Assembly: GCF_030913365.1 (NCBI RefSeq) | Contig: NZ_CP133160.1 | Span: 2,642,001-2,706,000, forward strand | DNA from: Stenotrophomonas sp. 24(2023) | Lineage (GTDB): Bacteria; Pseudomonadota; Gammaproteobacteria; Xanthomonadales; Xanthomonadaceae | Direction: 5' to 3' | DNA length: 64,000 bases | In this document: positions 57,586 through 64,000 of the stretch, piece by piece | Layout of the letters: each line of letters starts with the position of its first letter | How positions within the stretch are numbered: the first letter of the stretch is position 1 | Program-made: the position numbers and the translations under genes | Notes under the pieces: model-generated | The model's input: only the letters and a program-made list of their open reading frames with translations | Databases searched by the model: none | What the model was told of the DNA's origin: nothing

Positions 57586-58548
57586 ATGATGCAAGAGTCC
57601 CCCAACCTGCTGGTCTTTTCCGGCAACGCCAACAAACGTCTGGCGCAGAACATCTGCAAGGAACTGGGGGTCCGCCCGGGCAAGGCACTGGTCTCGCACT
57701 TCTCCGATGGTGAAGTGCAGGTGGAAATCGAAGAGAACGTCCGCAAGCAGGACGTGTTCGTGATCCAGCCGACCTGTGCGCCGAGCGCGGAAAACCTGAT
57801 GGAACTGCTGGTGCTGATCGACGCGCTCAAGCGCGCATCGGTGGCCAGCGTGACCGCCGTGGTGCCGTACTTCGGCTACTCGCGCCAGGACCGCCGCATG
57901 CGTTCCTCGCGCGTGCCGATCACCGCCAAGCTGGCGGCGAAGATGTTCAGCACCGCTGGCGCTGATCGCGTGCTGACCGTCGACCTGCACGCCGACCAGA
58001 TCCAGGGCTTCTTCGATATTCCGGTCGACAACGTGTATGCCTCGCCGCTGCTGCTGGCCGACATCTGGCGCGCCTACGGCACCGAGAACCTGATCGTGGT
58101 GTCCCCGGACGTGGGCGGCGTGGTCCGCGCCCGTGCGGTGGCCAAGCGCCTGGATGACGCCGACCTGGCGATCATCGACAAGCGCCGCCCGCGCGCCAAC
58201 GTGTCCACGGTGATGAACATCATCGGTGACGTCGAAGGCAAGACCTGCGTGATGGTCGATGACATCGTCGATACCGCCGGCACCCTGTGCGCCGCTGCCG
58301 CTGCCCTGAAGGCGCGCGGTGCGCTCAAGGTCGCCGCCTACTGCACCCATGCGGTGCTGTCGGGCCCGGCGGTGGACAACATCACCAACTCGCAGCTGGA
58401 TGAGCTGGTGGTCACCGACACCATCCCGCTGAACGATGCGGCACGGGTGTGCAGCAAGATCCGCCAGCTCAGCGTGGCCGAGATGCTGGCCGAGACGATG
58501 CGCCGCATCGCCTTCGGCGAGTCGGTCAGCTCGCTGTACGTGGATTGA
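57586..58548 (+). CDS. prs: Ribose-phosphate pyrophosphokinase
   Basis: Prs makes PRPP from ribose-5-phosphate and ATP for nucleotide, His and Trp synthesis. The 320-residue protein has the flexible loop [32 protein letters not shown] and the PRPP signature [13 protein letters not shown]. The ATG at 57586 is followed by a second one; both fit. It is the first protein gene after the tRNA, with 133 bp between that hold no clear promoter. Confidence 0.97.
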   Translation: MMQESPNLLVFSGNANKRLAQNICKELGVRPGKALVSHFSDGEVQVEIEENVRKQDVFVIQPTCAPSAENLMELLVLIDALKRASVASVTAVVPYFGYSRQDRRMRSSRVPITAKLAAKMFSTAGADRVLTVDLHADQIQGFFDIPVDNVYASPLLLADIWRAYGTENLIVVSPDVGGVVRARAVAKRLDDADLAIIDKRRPRANVSTVMNIIGDVEGKTCVMVDDIVDTAGTLCAAAAALKARGALKVAAYCTHAVLSGPAVDNITNSQLDELVVTDTIPLNDAARVCSKIRQLSVAEMLAETMRRIAFGESVSSLYVD

Positions 58549-58658
58549 TTTTTCGTCCCCGCCGGCAACGGAGGGGACATGCCCGGGGTGCTTCTGGTCG
58601 CGGAAGTGCCCTTCAACCGCCGAGCCGCAAGGCAAGGCAACAACCTGAGTAGTAGACA

Positions 58659-59270
58659 ATGTCGAAGACCCATGAAATCAAGGTCACCAAGCGTGAACTG
58701 CAGCGTAAGGGTGCGAGCCGCCGCCTGCGTCACGCTGGTGTGATCCCGGCCATCGTGTACGGCGGCAACGCCGAGCCGGTCGCCATCAGCCTGGACCACA
58801 ACGAAATCTGGCTGGCACAGCAGAACGAGTGGTTCTACGCCTCGATCCTGGACCTGAACCTGGACGGCCAGGTGCAGAAGGTGCTGCTGCGTGACATGCA
58901 GCGCCACCCGTACAAGCAGCTGATCATGCACCTGGACTTCCAGCGCGTGAACGAGAACGAAGCACTGACCGCTTCGGTCCCGCTGCACTTCATCAACGAA
59001 GACACCTCGCCGGCCGGCAAGGCTGCCGACGTCGTGGTCACCCACGAACTGAAGGAAGTGACCATCACCTGCCTGCCGAAGGACCTGCCGGAGTCGATCG
59101 AAGTCGACCTGGGCGCGCTGAAGGCCGGTGACGTGGTGTACCTGTCCAACATCAAGCTGCCGAAGGGCGTGGAAATCCCGGCCCTGGCACTGGGCAAGGA
59201 CCACGACGACGCCATCGTCACCGCCAAGGCCGGCAAGGCCGACGCGGAAGACGCCGCGGCTGCCGAGTAA
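58659..59270 (+). CDS. rplY: 50S ribosomal protein L25 (long Ctc form)
   Basis: L25 binds 5S rRNA. The protein has 203 residues, the long Ctc form: an N-terminal L25 domain (EIKVTKRELQRKGASRRLRH, GVIPAIVYGGNAEPVAI) plus a TL5-type beta domain (HLDFQRVNENEALTASVPLHF, LPESIEVDLGALKAGD) and an acidic Ala-rich end. E. coli has only the first domain. It sits between prs and pth, a conserved order. Confidence 0.97.
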   Translation: MSKTHEIKVTKRELQRKGASRRLRHAGVIPAIVYGGNAEPVAISLDHNEIWLAQQNEWFYASILDLNLDGQVQKVLLRDMQRHPYKQLIMHLDFQRVNENEALTASVPLHFINEDTSPAGKAADVVVTHELKEVTITCLPKDLPESIEVDLGALKAGDVVYLSNIKLPKGVEIPALALGKDHDDAIVTAKAGKADAEDAAAAE

Positions 59271-59276
59271 TACCCC

Positions 59277-59306
59277 ACGGCGCCTGTCCCTCGGGGCAGG
59301 CGCCGT
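59277..59306 (+). terminator. Strong hairpin after rplY
   Basis: Arms ACGGCGCCTG and CAGGCGCCGT around TCCC-TCG-GGG, making up to 13 bp with one bulge. It lies six bases after the rplY stop and just before the pth ribosome-binding region. There is no T-run, so it may separate rplY from pth by attenuation or mRNA processing. Confidence 0.6.
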
Positions 59307-59320
59307 ACCTGGATGAAGCG

Positions 59321-59899
59321 ATGGCAGGATTGCGACTGATCGTCGGTCTGGGCAACCCCGGATCGGAGCACGCCCGGACCCGGCACAATGCCGGGTTTCA
59401 TTTCGTTGAGGCCCTGGCTGAAAAAGCCGGCGCGCGCTGGAGCGTGGACAGCAAGCTGTTCGGCGAGACCGCCAAGGTCGACATCGCAGGCCAGCCGGTG
59501 TGGCTGCTCAAGCCCGCCACGTTCATGAACCTCAGCGGCAAGTCGGTCACCGCCGCCCAGCGGTTCTGGAAGATCGAGCCGGAAGAAACCCTGCTGGCGC
59601 ATGACGAACTGGACCTGGCGCCCGGCGTGGCGCGGTTGAAGTTCGATGGCGGCCACGGTGGCCAGAACGGCCTGCGCGATACCATCCGCCTGCTCGGCCA
59701 CGGCAAGTTCCACCGCCTGCGCGTGGGCATCGGCCACCCCGGCCACAAGGACCGCGTGGTGGGCTGGGTGCTCGGGCGCCCGTCCAAGGATGACGACCTG
59801 CTGATCGCCCGCGCCATCGACGATGCGATCGACGTGCTGCCGCTGGCGGTGCAGGGCGACTACAACGAAGCGATGAAGCGGCTGCATACCCCGAAATAA
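59321..59899 (+). CDS. pth: Peptidyl-tRNA hydrolase
   Basis: Pth frees tRNA from dropped-off peptidyl-tRNA. The 192-residue protein has LIVGLGNPGSEHARTRHNAGF with the catalytic His, LLKPATFMNLSGKSV and LAHDELDLAPGVARLKFDGG with the catalytic Asp, then GHGGQNGLRD. Length is as in E. coli. ychF follows at 147 bp. Confidence 0.97.
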   Translation: MAGLRLIVGLGNPGSEHARTRHNAGFHFVEALAEKAGARWSVDSKLFGETAKVDIAGQPVWLLKPATFMNLSGKSVTAAQRFWKIEPEETLLAHDELDLAPGVARLKFDGGHGGQNGLRDTIRLLGHGKFHRLRVGIGHPGHKDRVVGWVLGRPSKDDDLLIARAIDDAIDVLPLAVQGDYNEAMKRLHTPK

Positions 59900-59912
59900 C
59901 CCGCCTTGGGCA

Positions 59913-59957
59913 GGTGCCAACCTTCCCGATTCCGGTGGGTGCCAACCTTGGTTGGCA
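59913..59957. repeat. GCCAACC palindrome, pth-ychF gap
   Basis: TGCCAACC-TT-GGTTGGCA at 59940-59957 is a perfect 8-bp palindromic hairpin; a half copy (GGTGCCAACCTT) lies at 59913-59924. A related hairpin occurs at 62746-62763. No GTAG is present, so this is a second palindrome family. Confidence 0.7.
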
Positions 59958-60046
59958 CAGCTGTTGATCGACCACCCCGAGACGGATTGGCCAAGCACCG
60001 CGCGCGCTGCTTTGCCAATCACTTTCACCCCAGAGAGCTGTCACCC

Positions 60047-61138
60047 ATGGGTATCAAATGCGGCATCGTCGGCCTGCCCAACGTCGGCAAGTCGACCCTG
60101 TTCAACGCGCTGACCAAGGCGGGTATCGCCGCGGCGAACTTCCCGTTCTGCACCATCGAGCCGAACGTCGGCATCGTGCCGGTGCCGGACCCGCGCCTGG
60201 GCGAACTGGCCGGCATCATCAATCCGCAGAAGGTCATTCCGACCGCCGTGGAATTCGTCGACATCGCCGGCCTGGTGGCCGGTGCGGCCAGCGGTGAAGG
60301 CCTGGGCAACAAGTTCCTGGCCCACATCCGCGAAGTCGATGCGATCACCCACGTGGTGCGCTGCTTCGAAAACGCCGACGTCATCCACGTCAACAACAAG
60401 GTCGACCCGATCTCGGACATCGAGACCATCGACACCGAACTGGCCCTGGCCGACCTGGACAGCGTCGAGAAGGCCCTCAACCGTGCCGAGCGCGCCGCCA
60501 AGGGCGGTGACAAGGACGCGGCAGCCCGCAAGCCGGTGCTGGCCAAGCTGCAGGCGGCGCTGTCCGACGGCAAGCCGGGCCGCGCCGCGGGCCTGGACGA
60601 GGAAGAGAAGGCACTGGTCCGCGACCTGTTCCTGCTCACCCTCAAGCCGGTGATGTACATCGCCAACGTGCTGGAAGACGGCTTCGAGAACAACCCGCAC
60701 CTGGACGCCGTGCGTGCCCGTGCAGCCGCCGAAGGCGCGCAGGTGGTGCCGGTGTCGGCCGCGATCGAGGAAGAGCTGTCCCAGCTCGACGACGCGGACC
60801 GCGACACCTTCCTGGCCGACCTGGGCCTGACCGAGCCGGGCCTGAACCGCGTCATCAACGCGGCCTACAACCTGCTGGGGCTGCAGACCTACTTCACCGC
60901 CGGCGTGAAGGAAGTCCGTGCCTGGACCGTGCGCAAGGGCGCCACCGCCCCGCAGGCCGCCGCGGTCATCCACACCGACTTCGAGAAGGGCTTCATCCGC
61001 GCTGAAACCATCGCGTATGACGACTTCATCAAGTACAAGGGCGAAGCGGGCGCGAAGGAAGCCGGCCGCCTGCGCCTGGAAGGCAAGGAATACCGCGTGC
61101 AGGAAGGCGACGTGCTGCACTTCCGCTTCAACGTCTGA
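60047..61138 (+). CDS. ychF: Ribosome-associated ATPase YchF
   Basis: YchF (EngD) is an Obg-family P-loop protein that prefers ATP. The 363-residue protein has the P-loop [18 protein letters not shown], the switch region [20 protein letters not shown], a coiled-coil insert around 120-200 and a C-terminal TGS domain ([20 protein letters not shown]). The ATG at 60047 starts at the conserved MGIKCGIVG; the frame upstream is not related. The pth-ychF pair is conserved in most gammaproteobacteria. Confidence 0.97.
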   Translation: MGIKCGIVGLPNVGKSTLFNALTKAGIAAANFPFCTIEPNVGIVPVPDPRLGELAGIINPQKVIPTAVEFVDIAGLVAGAASGEGLGNKFLAHIREVDAITHVVRCFENADVIHVNNKVDPISDIETIDTELALADLDSVEKALNRAERAAKGGDKDAAARKPVLAKLQAALSDGKPGRAAGLDEEEKALVRDLFLLTLKPVMYIANVLEDGFENNPHLDAVRARAAAEGAQVVPVSAAIEEELSQLDDADRDTFLADLGLTEPGLNRVINAAYNLLGLQTYFTAGVKEVRAWTVRKGATAPQAAAVIHTDFEKGFIRAETIAYDDFIKYKGEAGAKEAGRLRLEGKEYRVQEGDVLHFRFNV

Positions 61139-61164
61139 TCCTGCCACCGTCGGATCAACCCCGG

Positions 61165-61187
61165 ACGCCCCGCCCTGTGCGGGGCGT
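61165..61187 (+). terminator. Hairpin terminator after ychF
   Basis: Arms ACGCCCCGC and GCGGGGCGT (9 bp) with a five-base loop, 26 bases after the stop, followed by a short TTCG. The T-run is weak. Confidence 0.65.
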
Positions 61188-61214
61188 TCGCGTGTGTGGC
61201 GTCGCCCGATGCGG

Positions 61215-61317
61215 CTGGACAAAAAATGGCCATGCCCTGAAACGATTGCCGCGTATGGCTCGTGGTCGCTTATCCACACCAAACCCCCATCGCTTTCCAC
61301 GCGCGGTGTGGAAAACC
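61215..61317 (+). repeat. 103-bp repeat, copy 1
   Basis: First of three colinear 103-bp copies (others at 62443-62545 and 62603-62705). All begin CTGGACAAAAA and end TTTCCAC-N7-GTGGAAAACC. At offset 55 this copy has a perfect DnaA-box consensus TTATCCACA (61270-61278); on the other strand at the end is TTTTCCACA. This is the most diverged copy in the middle. It lies downstream of the oxidoreductase gene, which ends 20 bases away. Confidence 0.9.
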
Positions 61318-61337
61318 ACAGGGCGCCGTGCGTGGCC

Positions 61338-62390
61338 TCAGCGGCGCAGAAGCGCGTCCGCGGTCTTCTGGCCCAACTGCGGGGCGAGGATGATGCCGGG
61401 ATGGGCCACCGCCACGTACAGCCCCTCCCAACCTGGCACGAAGCCGCAGGCAGGTTCGCCGTCCATTGTCATCGGGCGATCGAAGAGGCCGGCCGAGCGC
61501 GGCCGCACCTGGATGTCATCCGTAAACAGGGCCTGGAGGGCGTCACGGGTCGAGCGGGTGAGGGCCGCCAGGCCCGCCTCGCGGTTGTCAGGCGCATCGG
61601 CGGCAACCCGCAGTCCCCCCTGCAGTGCGGGTCGCACTTCCAGGTCCGCCGCGCACAGCAGATGCCGCAACACGGCCCCGGGAGCATCAACGTCCATCAG
61701 CACGGCCGGTGCCTGCCGCAGTGGCAGGGCGATGCCCAGCGGCGTGCACAGCGTACCGGCCTGCATTGCCGAGGCCAGCACCACACCGTCGGCAGCGATG
61801 ACCCCGCAGGCGGTGCGCACGCCGGTGATCCGGGCATCGTGCGTCACCAGGGACAGGACCTGCCGCTGGCAGTGCACCTGCGCGCCGTGCTGCATCGCAT
61901 CCTTCAGCAGCTGCTGGACCAGCAGAACAGGTTCCACCGCGAAATCACGCGGGGCCCAGATGGCGGTAGACGGGGCATGCAGGCCGGGTTGCACCGTCTC
62001 CACCGCCGCCCGGTGCAGAAGTTTCACCGCCTGTCCTGCCGCATGCAGTTCTTCATGCCAGCGCAGCGTGTCGTGCTCCTCGGCGGCCCACAGCAGGGCA
62101 CCGCGGGCAGCGACCGGCAGCGCGCCCAGCCGGGCCTGCAGCTGATCGAATGCAGGCAGGGCTTCCACCACCTGCTGGAAACGCCTGGGATCTCCGGATG
62201 GCAGCATGCTGCTGCTGCCGACCCAGCCATAGGAGCCCGCGGTGATGCCGCCGGCGACTTCCGCACCGCGCTCCAGCACCGTCACGCGGGCGCCGGCCCG
62301 CGCCAGATGCCAGGCGATCGACGCACCGAGCATGCCGGCGCCGACAACGATCAGGTGGGGAGGGTGGCGGAGCATGGTGCACGTACGCAT
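61338..62390 (-). CDS. FAD-dependent oxidoreductase, DAO family
   Basis: The 350-residue protein has the FAD-binding LIVVGAGMLGASIAWHLARAG at the N terminus and ends with GLYVAVAHPGIILAPQLGQKTA, the D-amino-acid-oxidase-like C-terminal FAD motif. TAGSYGWVGSS near residue 50 is a typical DAO-family segment. The substrate is unknown; amine, amino acid or sarcosine-type substrates are all possible. The start is at 62390 or five codons later (62375); neither has a good ribosome site. It is flanked by 103-bp repeats on both sides and stands alone. Confidence 0.86.
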   Translation of the reverse strand: MRTCTMLRHPPHLIVVGAGMLGASIAWHLARAGARVTVLERGAEVAGGITAGSYGWVGSSSMLPSGDPRRFQQVVEALPAFDQLQARLGALPVAARGALLWAAEEHDTLRWHEELHAAGQAVKLLHRAAVETVQPGLHAPSTAIWAPRDFAVEPVLLVQQLLKDAMQHGAQVHCQRQVLSLVTHDARITGVRTACGVIAADGVVLASAMQAGTLCTPLGIALPLRQAPAVLMDVDAPGAVLRHLLCAADLEVRPALQGGLRVAADAPDNREAGLAALTRSTRDALQALFTDDIQVRPRSAGLFDRPMTMDGEPACGFVPGWEGLYVAVAHPGIILAPQLGQKTADALLRR

Positions 62391-62442
62391 GAGAGACGGC
62401 CAGAGTGCCTTGTGGATGCCCGGCTGTCATCCGAGCAGCAGC

Positions 62443-62545
62443 CTGGACAAAAAATCACCACGTTCTGAAATGCTTGTGGCGCATTGCTTTCACCCACTTG
62501 TCCACATCAAGTCCGCATGACTTTCCACGCGGCATGTGGAAAACC
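62443..62545 (+). repeat. 103-bp repeat, copy 2
   Basis: Colinear with copy 1 and copy 3, with no gaps. The DnaA-like 9-mer at offset 55 is TTGTCCACA (62498-62506). The terminal hairpin TTTCCAC...GTGGAAA has the loop GCGGCAT. It starts 53 bases upstream of the oxidoreductase start codon and is separated from copy 3 by 57 bp. Confidence 0.92.
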
Positions 62546-62602
62546 GCCGAGGCGGTTCTGCTGCGGCCGGCAGGAACATCGTCCGGCGGGCCGCGTTCGG
62601 GC

Positions 62603-62705
62603 CTGGACAAAAATTCACCGCGTCTGGAAATGCCCGTGGCACAAGCCTCATCCCCACTTGTCCACACCAAGTTCCCATCGCTTTCCACGTGCCGTGTGGA
62701 AAACC
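62603..62705 (+). repeat. 103-bp repeat, copy 3
   Basis: Same length and orientation as copies 1 and 2. The DnaA-like 9-mer is TTGTCCACA (62658-62666). The terminal hairpin loop is GTGCCGT, again different while the stem is kept. The 446-bp gap between the oxidoreductase and the TonB-receptor gene holds copies 2 and 3, a GCCAACC palindrome and the receptor terminator, and no gene. Confidence 0.92.
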
Positions 62706-62745
62706 GCAGGCGCCCTCGGCAGGCCAGAGCGCGCCCCGGGGGAGT

Positions 62746-62763
62746 CGCCAACCTCGGTTGGCG
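62746..62763. repeat. GCCAACC palindrome, second copy
   Basis: CGCCAACC-TC-GGTTGGCG is a perfect 8-bp hairpin like the one at 59940-59957, with a compensated change in the outer pair (C-G here, T-A there). Confidence 0.7.
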
Positions 62764-62783
62764 CACATGACCGCCAGAACGAA

Positions 62784-62808
62784 CAAGGCCCGCCAATGGC
62801 GGGCCTTG
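62784..62808 (-). terminator. Terminator hairpin of the TonB-receptor gene
   Basis: Arms CAAGGCCCGCC and GGCGGGCCTTG (11 bp, perfect) with a 3-base loop, 28 bases after the receptor stop codon. T-content after it on the minus strand is low. Confidence 0.7.
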
Positions 62809-62836
62809 TCGTCCACGTCCTGCGATGCTGCGCGCC

Positions 62837-64000
62837 TTACAGTGCACTGCCGCCGAACTTGTGGGTGTACTGCAGGTTGATCTGGCGGCCGACGCTGTCG
62901 AACCAGGACACGTCGTAGTACGGGTAAGCCGTGTACGTGGCATCCTTCGGCGGCATCTTGTTGAACACGTTGACCACCGACAGGCTGATCCGCGAGTGGT
63001 CGTCGAAGCGGTACTGCAGCGAGGCGTTGTAGCGCCAGGTCGCACCGATCCACGGGCTGTCGCCGCTCTCCGGGTCGAACACCTTGTCGTAGCTGTCCGA
63101 GGTCGGCAGCTTGCCCAGGCGCGAGGCGAACACCGTGGCCGACCAGGCCTGGCGCTCCCAGGTCACGCTCAGGCTGGACTTGGTGCGCGGGATGTCGAAG
63201 CCGCTGTTGATCGCGAACTCGTCCTCGGTCACATCACCGGCGAAGCGCTGGAAATCGTGCTTCTTCACCCAGGTGTGGTTGCCGCTCAGGGTGAACTCGC
63301 CGATGCCGGTCTGCAGGCGGTAGCGCAGGCCCACGTCGACGCCGGCGGTGGTTTCGCGGGCGATGTTCACCGGGTTCACGTGCACGCCGTACAGGCGCCC
63401 ATCGCTGGTGCGGGTCACCCGTGCCAGCGCATCCACGCAGGTGGGCGAGGTGATGCTGGCCTGGCCCAGGCGGCAGTCGGCTTCGCTGGCCAGGATCGTG
63501 CGCACATCCATGTCCTGCACCTGGTTGCGCATGTCGATGTTGAACCAGTCGGCACTCAGGTCCAGGCCGAAACCGGGCGACCAGACGAAGCCGGCGCTCC
63601 AGGACGTGCTGGTTTCCGGGCCCAGTTCGCGGTTGCCGTTGCGGCTGCGGATCAGGTTGCGGTCGTAGTCGGAGCAGTCGCTGGCTTCTTCCAGGCGGCA
63701 GGTGTACAGATCCTGCGCGCTGGTCTCGTCGTTGCCGGGGCCGGCGTAGACATAGTGCAGGTCCGGCGCGCGGAAGGCGGTGCCGTACGAGCCGCGTACC
63801 AGCAGGCTGTCGATCGGGCGCCATTCCAGGCCGCCGCTCCAGGTGGACTTGCCGACGCGGTGGCCGGAGTAGCGGTACTGGTCATAGCGGCCGGCCAGGC
63901 TGACGTTGACCGTGTCCACCACCGGCAGGCGCAGCTCGGCCGCGGTTGCCCAGCGGTTGCGCGAGCCCTGGCCGTCCGAATCCTTCCAGCTGTAGTAGTA
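62837..64000 (-). CDS. TonB-dependent outer-membrane receptor, C-terminal part (continues past the window)
   Basis: The frame is open from the stop at 62837 to the last base, giving the final 387 residues of a TonB-dependent receptor barrel. Alternating beta-strands with aromatic girdles are clear, with LLVRGSYGTAFRAPDLHYVY, ELGPETSTSWSAGFVWSPG, RYRLQTGIGEFTLSGNHTWV, and a late VVNVFNKMPP motif, ending in INLQYTHKFGGSAL as usual for the last strand. Two Cys pairs (CRLEEASDC and CRLGQASITSPTC) suggest loop disulfides. Plug and TonB box are outside the window, so the substrate is unknown. Confidence 0.93.
   Translation of the reverse strand, partial: YYYSWKDSDGQGSRNRWATAAELRLPVVDTVNVSLAGRYDQYRYSGHRVGKSTWSGGLEWRPIDSLLVRGSYGTAFRAPDLHYVYAGPGNDETSAQDLYTCRLEEASDCSDYDRNLIRSRNGNRELGPETSTSWSAGFVWSPGFGLDLSADWFNIDMRNQVQDMDVRTILASEADCRLGQASITSPTCVDALARVTRTSDGRLYGVHVNPVNIARETTAGVDVGLRYRLQTGIGEFTLSGNHTWVKKHDFQRFAGDVTEDEFAINSGFDIPRTKSSLSVTWERQAWSATVFASRLGKLPTSDSYDKVFDPESGDSPWIGATWRYNASLQYRFDDHSRISLSVVNVFNKMPPKDATYTAYPYYDVSWFDSVGRQINLQYTHKFGGSAL

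Noticed and set aside
59906-60046. N-terminal extension of YchF
   Set aside because: The 47 extra residues cover a palindromic repeat, and the conserved MGIKCGIVG start at 60047 fits the family.
61215-62705. Replication origin, because of the DnaA-box-like 9-mers
   Set aside because: There is no dnaA, dnaN, gyrB, rpmH or AT-rich unwinding region nearby, and the boxes are carried by a dispersed-looking repeat. A DnaA-binding role remains open, an oriC call does not.

Overview
The window is 64 kb of GC-rich, densely packed gammaproteobacterial chromosome. Gene content, gene order and repeats point to Xanthomonadaceae, most likely the Stenotrophomonas maltophilia group. Supporting signs are the many 23-bp palindromes starting with GTAG (the SMAG type of REP element), an ahpC-ahpF-oxyR cluster, a proline iminopeptidase with the S110/D266/H294 triad known from Xanthomonas, and a secreted S8 protease with a C-terminal PPC-type domain. 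I see no prophage, transposase, plasmid gene or CRISPR array. Almost everything is core genome; the unusual material is in the intergenic DNA and a few small gene cassettes.

Layout. 1-4.0 kb (+): the end of a lemA gene, two TPM-domain proteins, then lgt-thyA-folA with overlapping genes. 4.1-11.1 kb (-): the classic envelope/housekeeping operon lptD-surA-pdxA-rsmA-apaG-apaH. 11.2-13.2 kb (-): an HDAC-like deacetylase, a PduO-type cobalamin adenosyltransferase and a six-TM protein that resembles the solitary B12 transporter BtuM. 13.3-15.7 kb (+): two overlapping ubiquinone-type flavin hydroxylases. 15.8-19.8 kb (-): EF-hand protein, rlmM, a cytidine-deaminase-fold enzyme, glnS. 19.9-20.9 kb (+): DUF2007 and msrA. 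21.4-26.4 kb (-): transaldolase, rnk, and oxyR-ahpF-ahpC behind a tandem OxyR operator. 26.7-29.5 kb (+): prmC, pip, and an unknown protein with an L7/L12-like tail. 29.5-32.4 kb (-): N-formylglutamate amidohydrolase family, Nudix, 5'-3' exonuclease, nitroreductase.

32.7-39.5 kb carries a DUF1631 protein and the proton-translocating transhydrogenase genes pntAA, pntAB and pntB. pntAA is separated from pntAB by a three-gene cassette on the opposite strand: an ECF-type sigma factor, a one-TM putative anti-sigma and a periplasmic DUF3106 protein. 39.6-45.2 kb: a small membrane protein (-), then sufT, ilvE, a secreted M23 peptidase and the S8 protease (+). 45.3-50.0 kb: a one-domain asparaginase-like protein, DUF2069 and wrbA (-), yihY and a TlpA-like lipoprotein (+), ppk2 (-). 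50.0-54.1 kb (-): hemA-prfA and a TPR/O-GlcNAc-transferase-like protein. 54.1-61.1 kb (+): TPR protein, lolB, ispE, tRNA-Gln(UUG), prs, rplY, pth, ychF. 61.3-64.0 kb (-): a FAD-dependent oxidoreductase and the C-terminal part of a TonB-dependent receptor.

The strongest leads are non-coding. (1) Three exactly 103-bp, gap-free repeats sit around the oxidoreductase gene, each with a DnaA-box-like 9-mer at the same offset and a small conserved hairpin. (2) Three roughly 100-bp structured elements share a conserved core but have unrelated, self-complementary outer arms; deviations in the arms mostly become G-U pairs when read in the core orientation, which suggests selection on an RNA fold. On the protein side, the BtuM-like gene beside the adenosyltransferase and the sigma cassette inside the pnt locus deserve attention.
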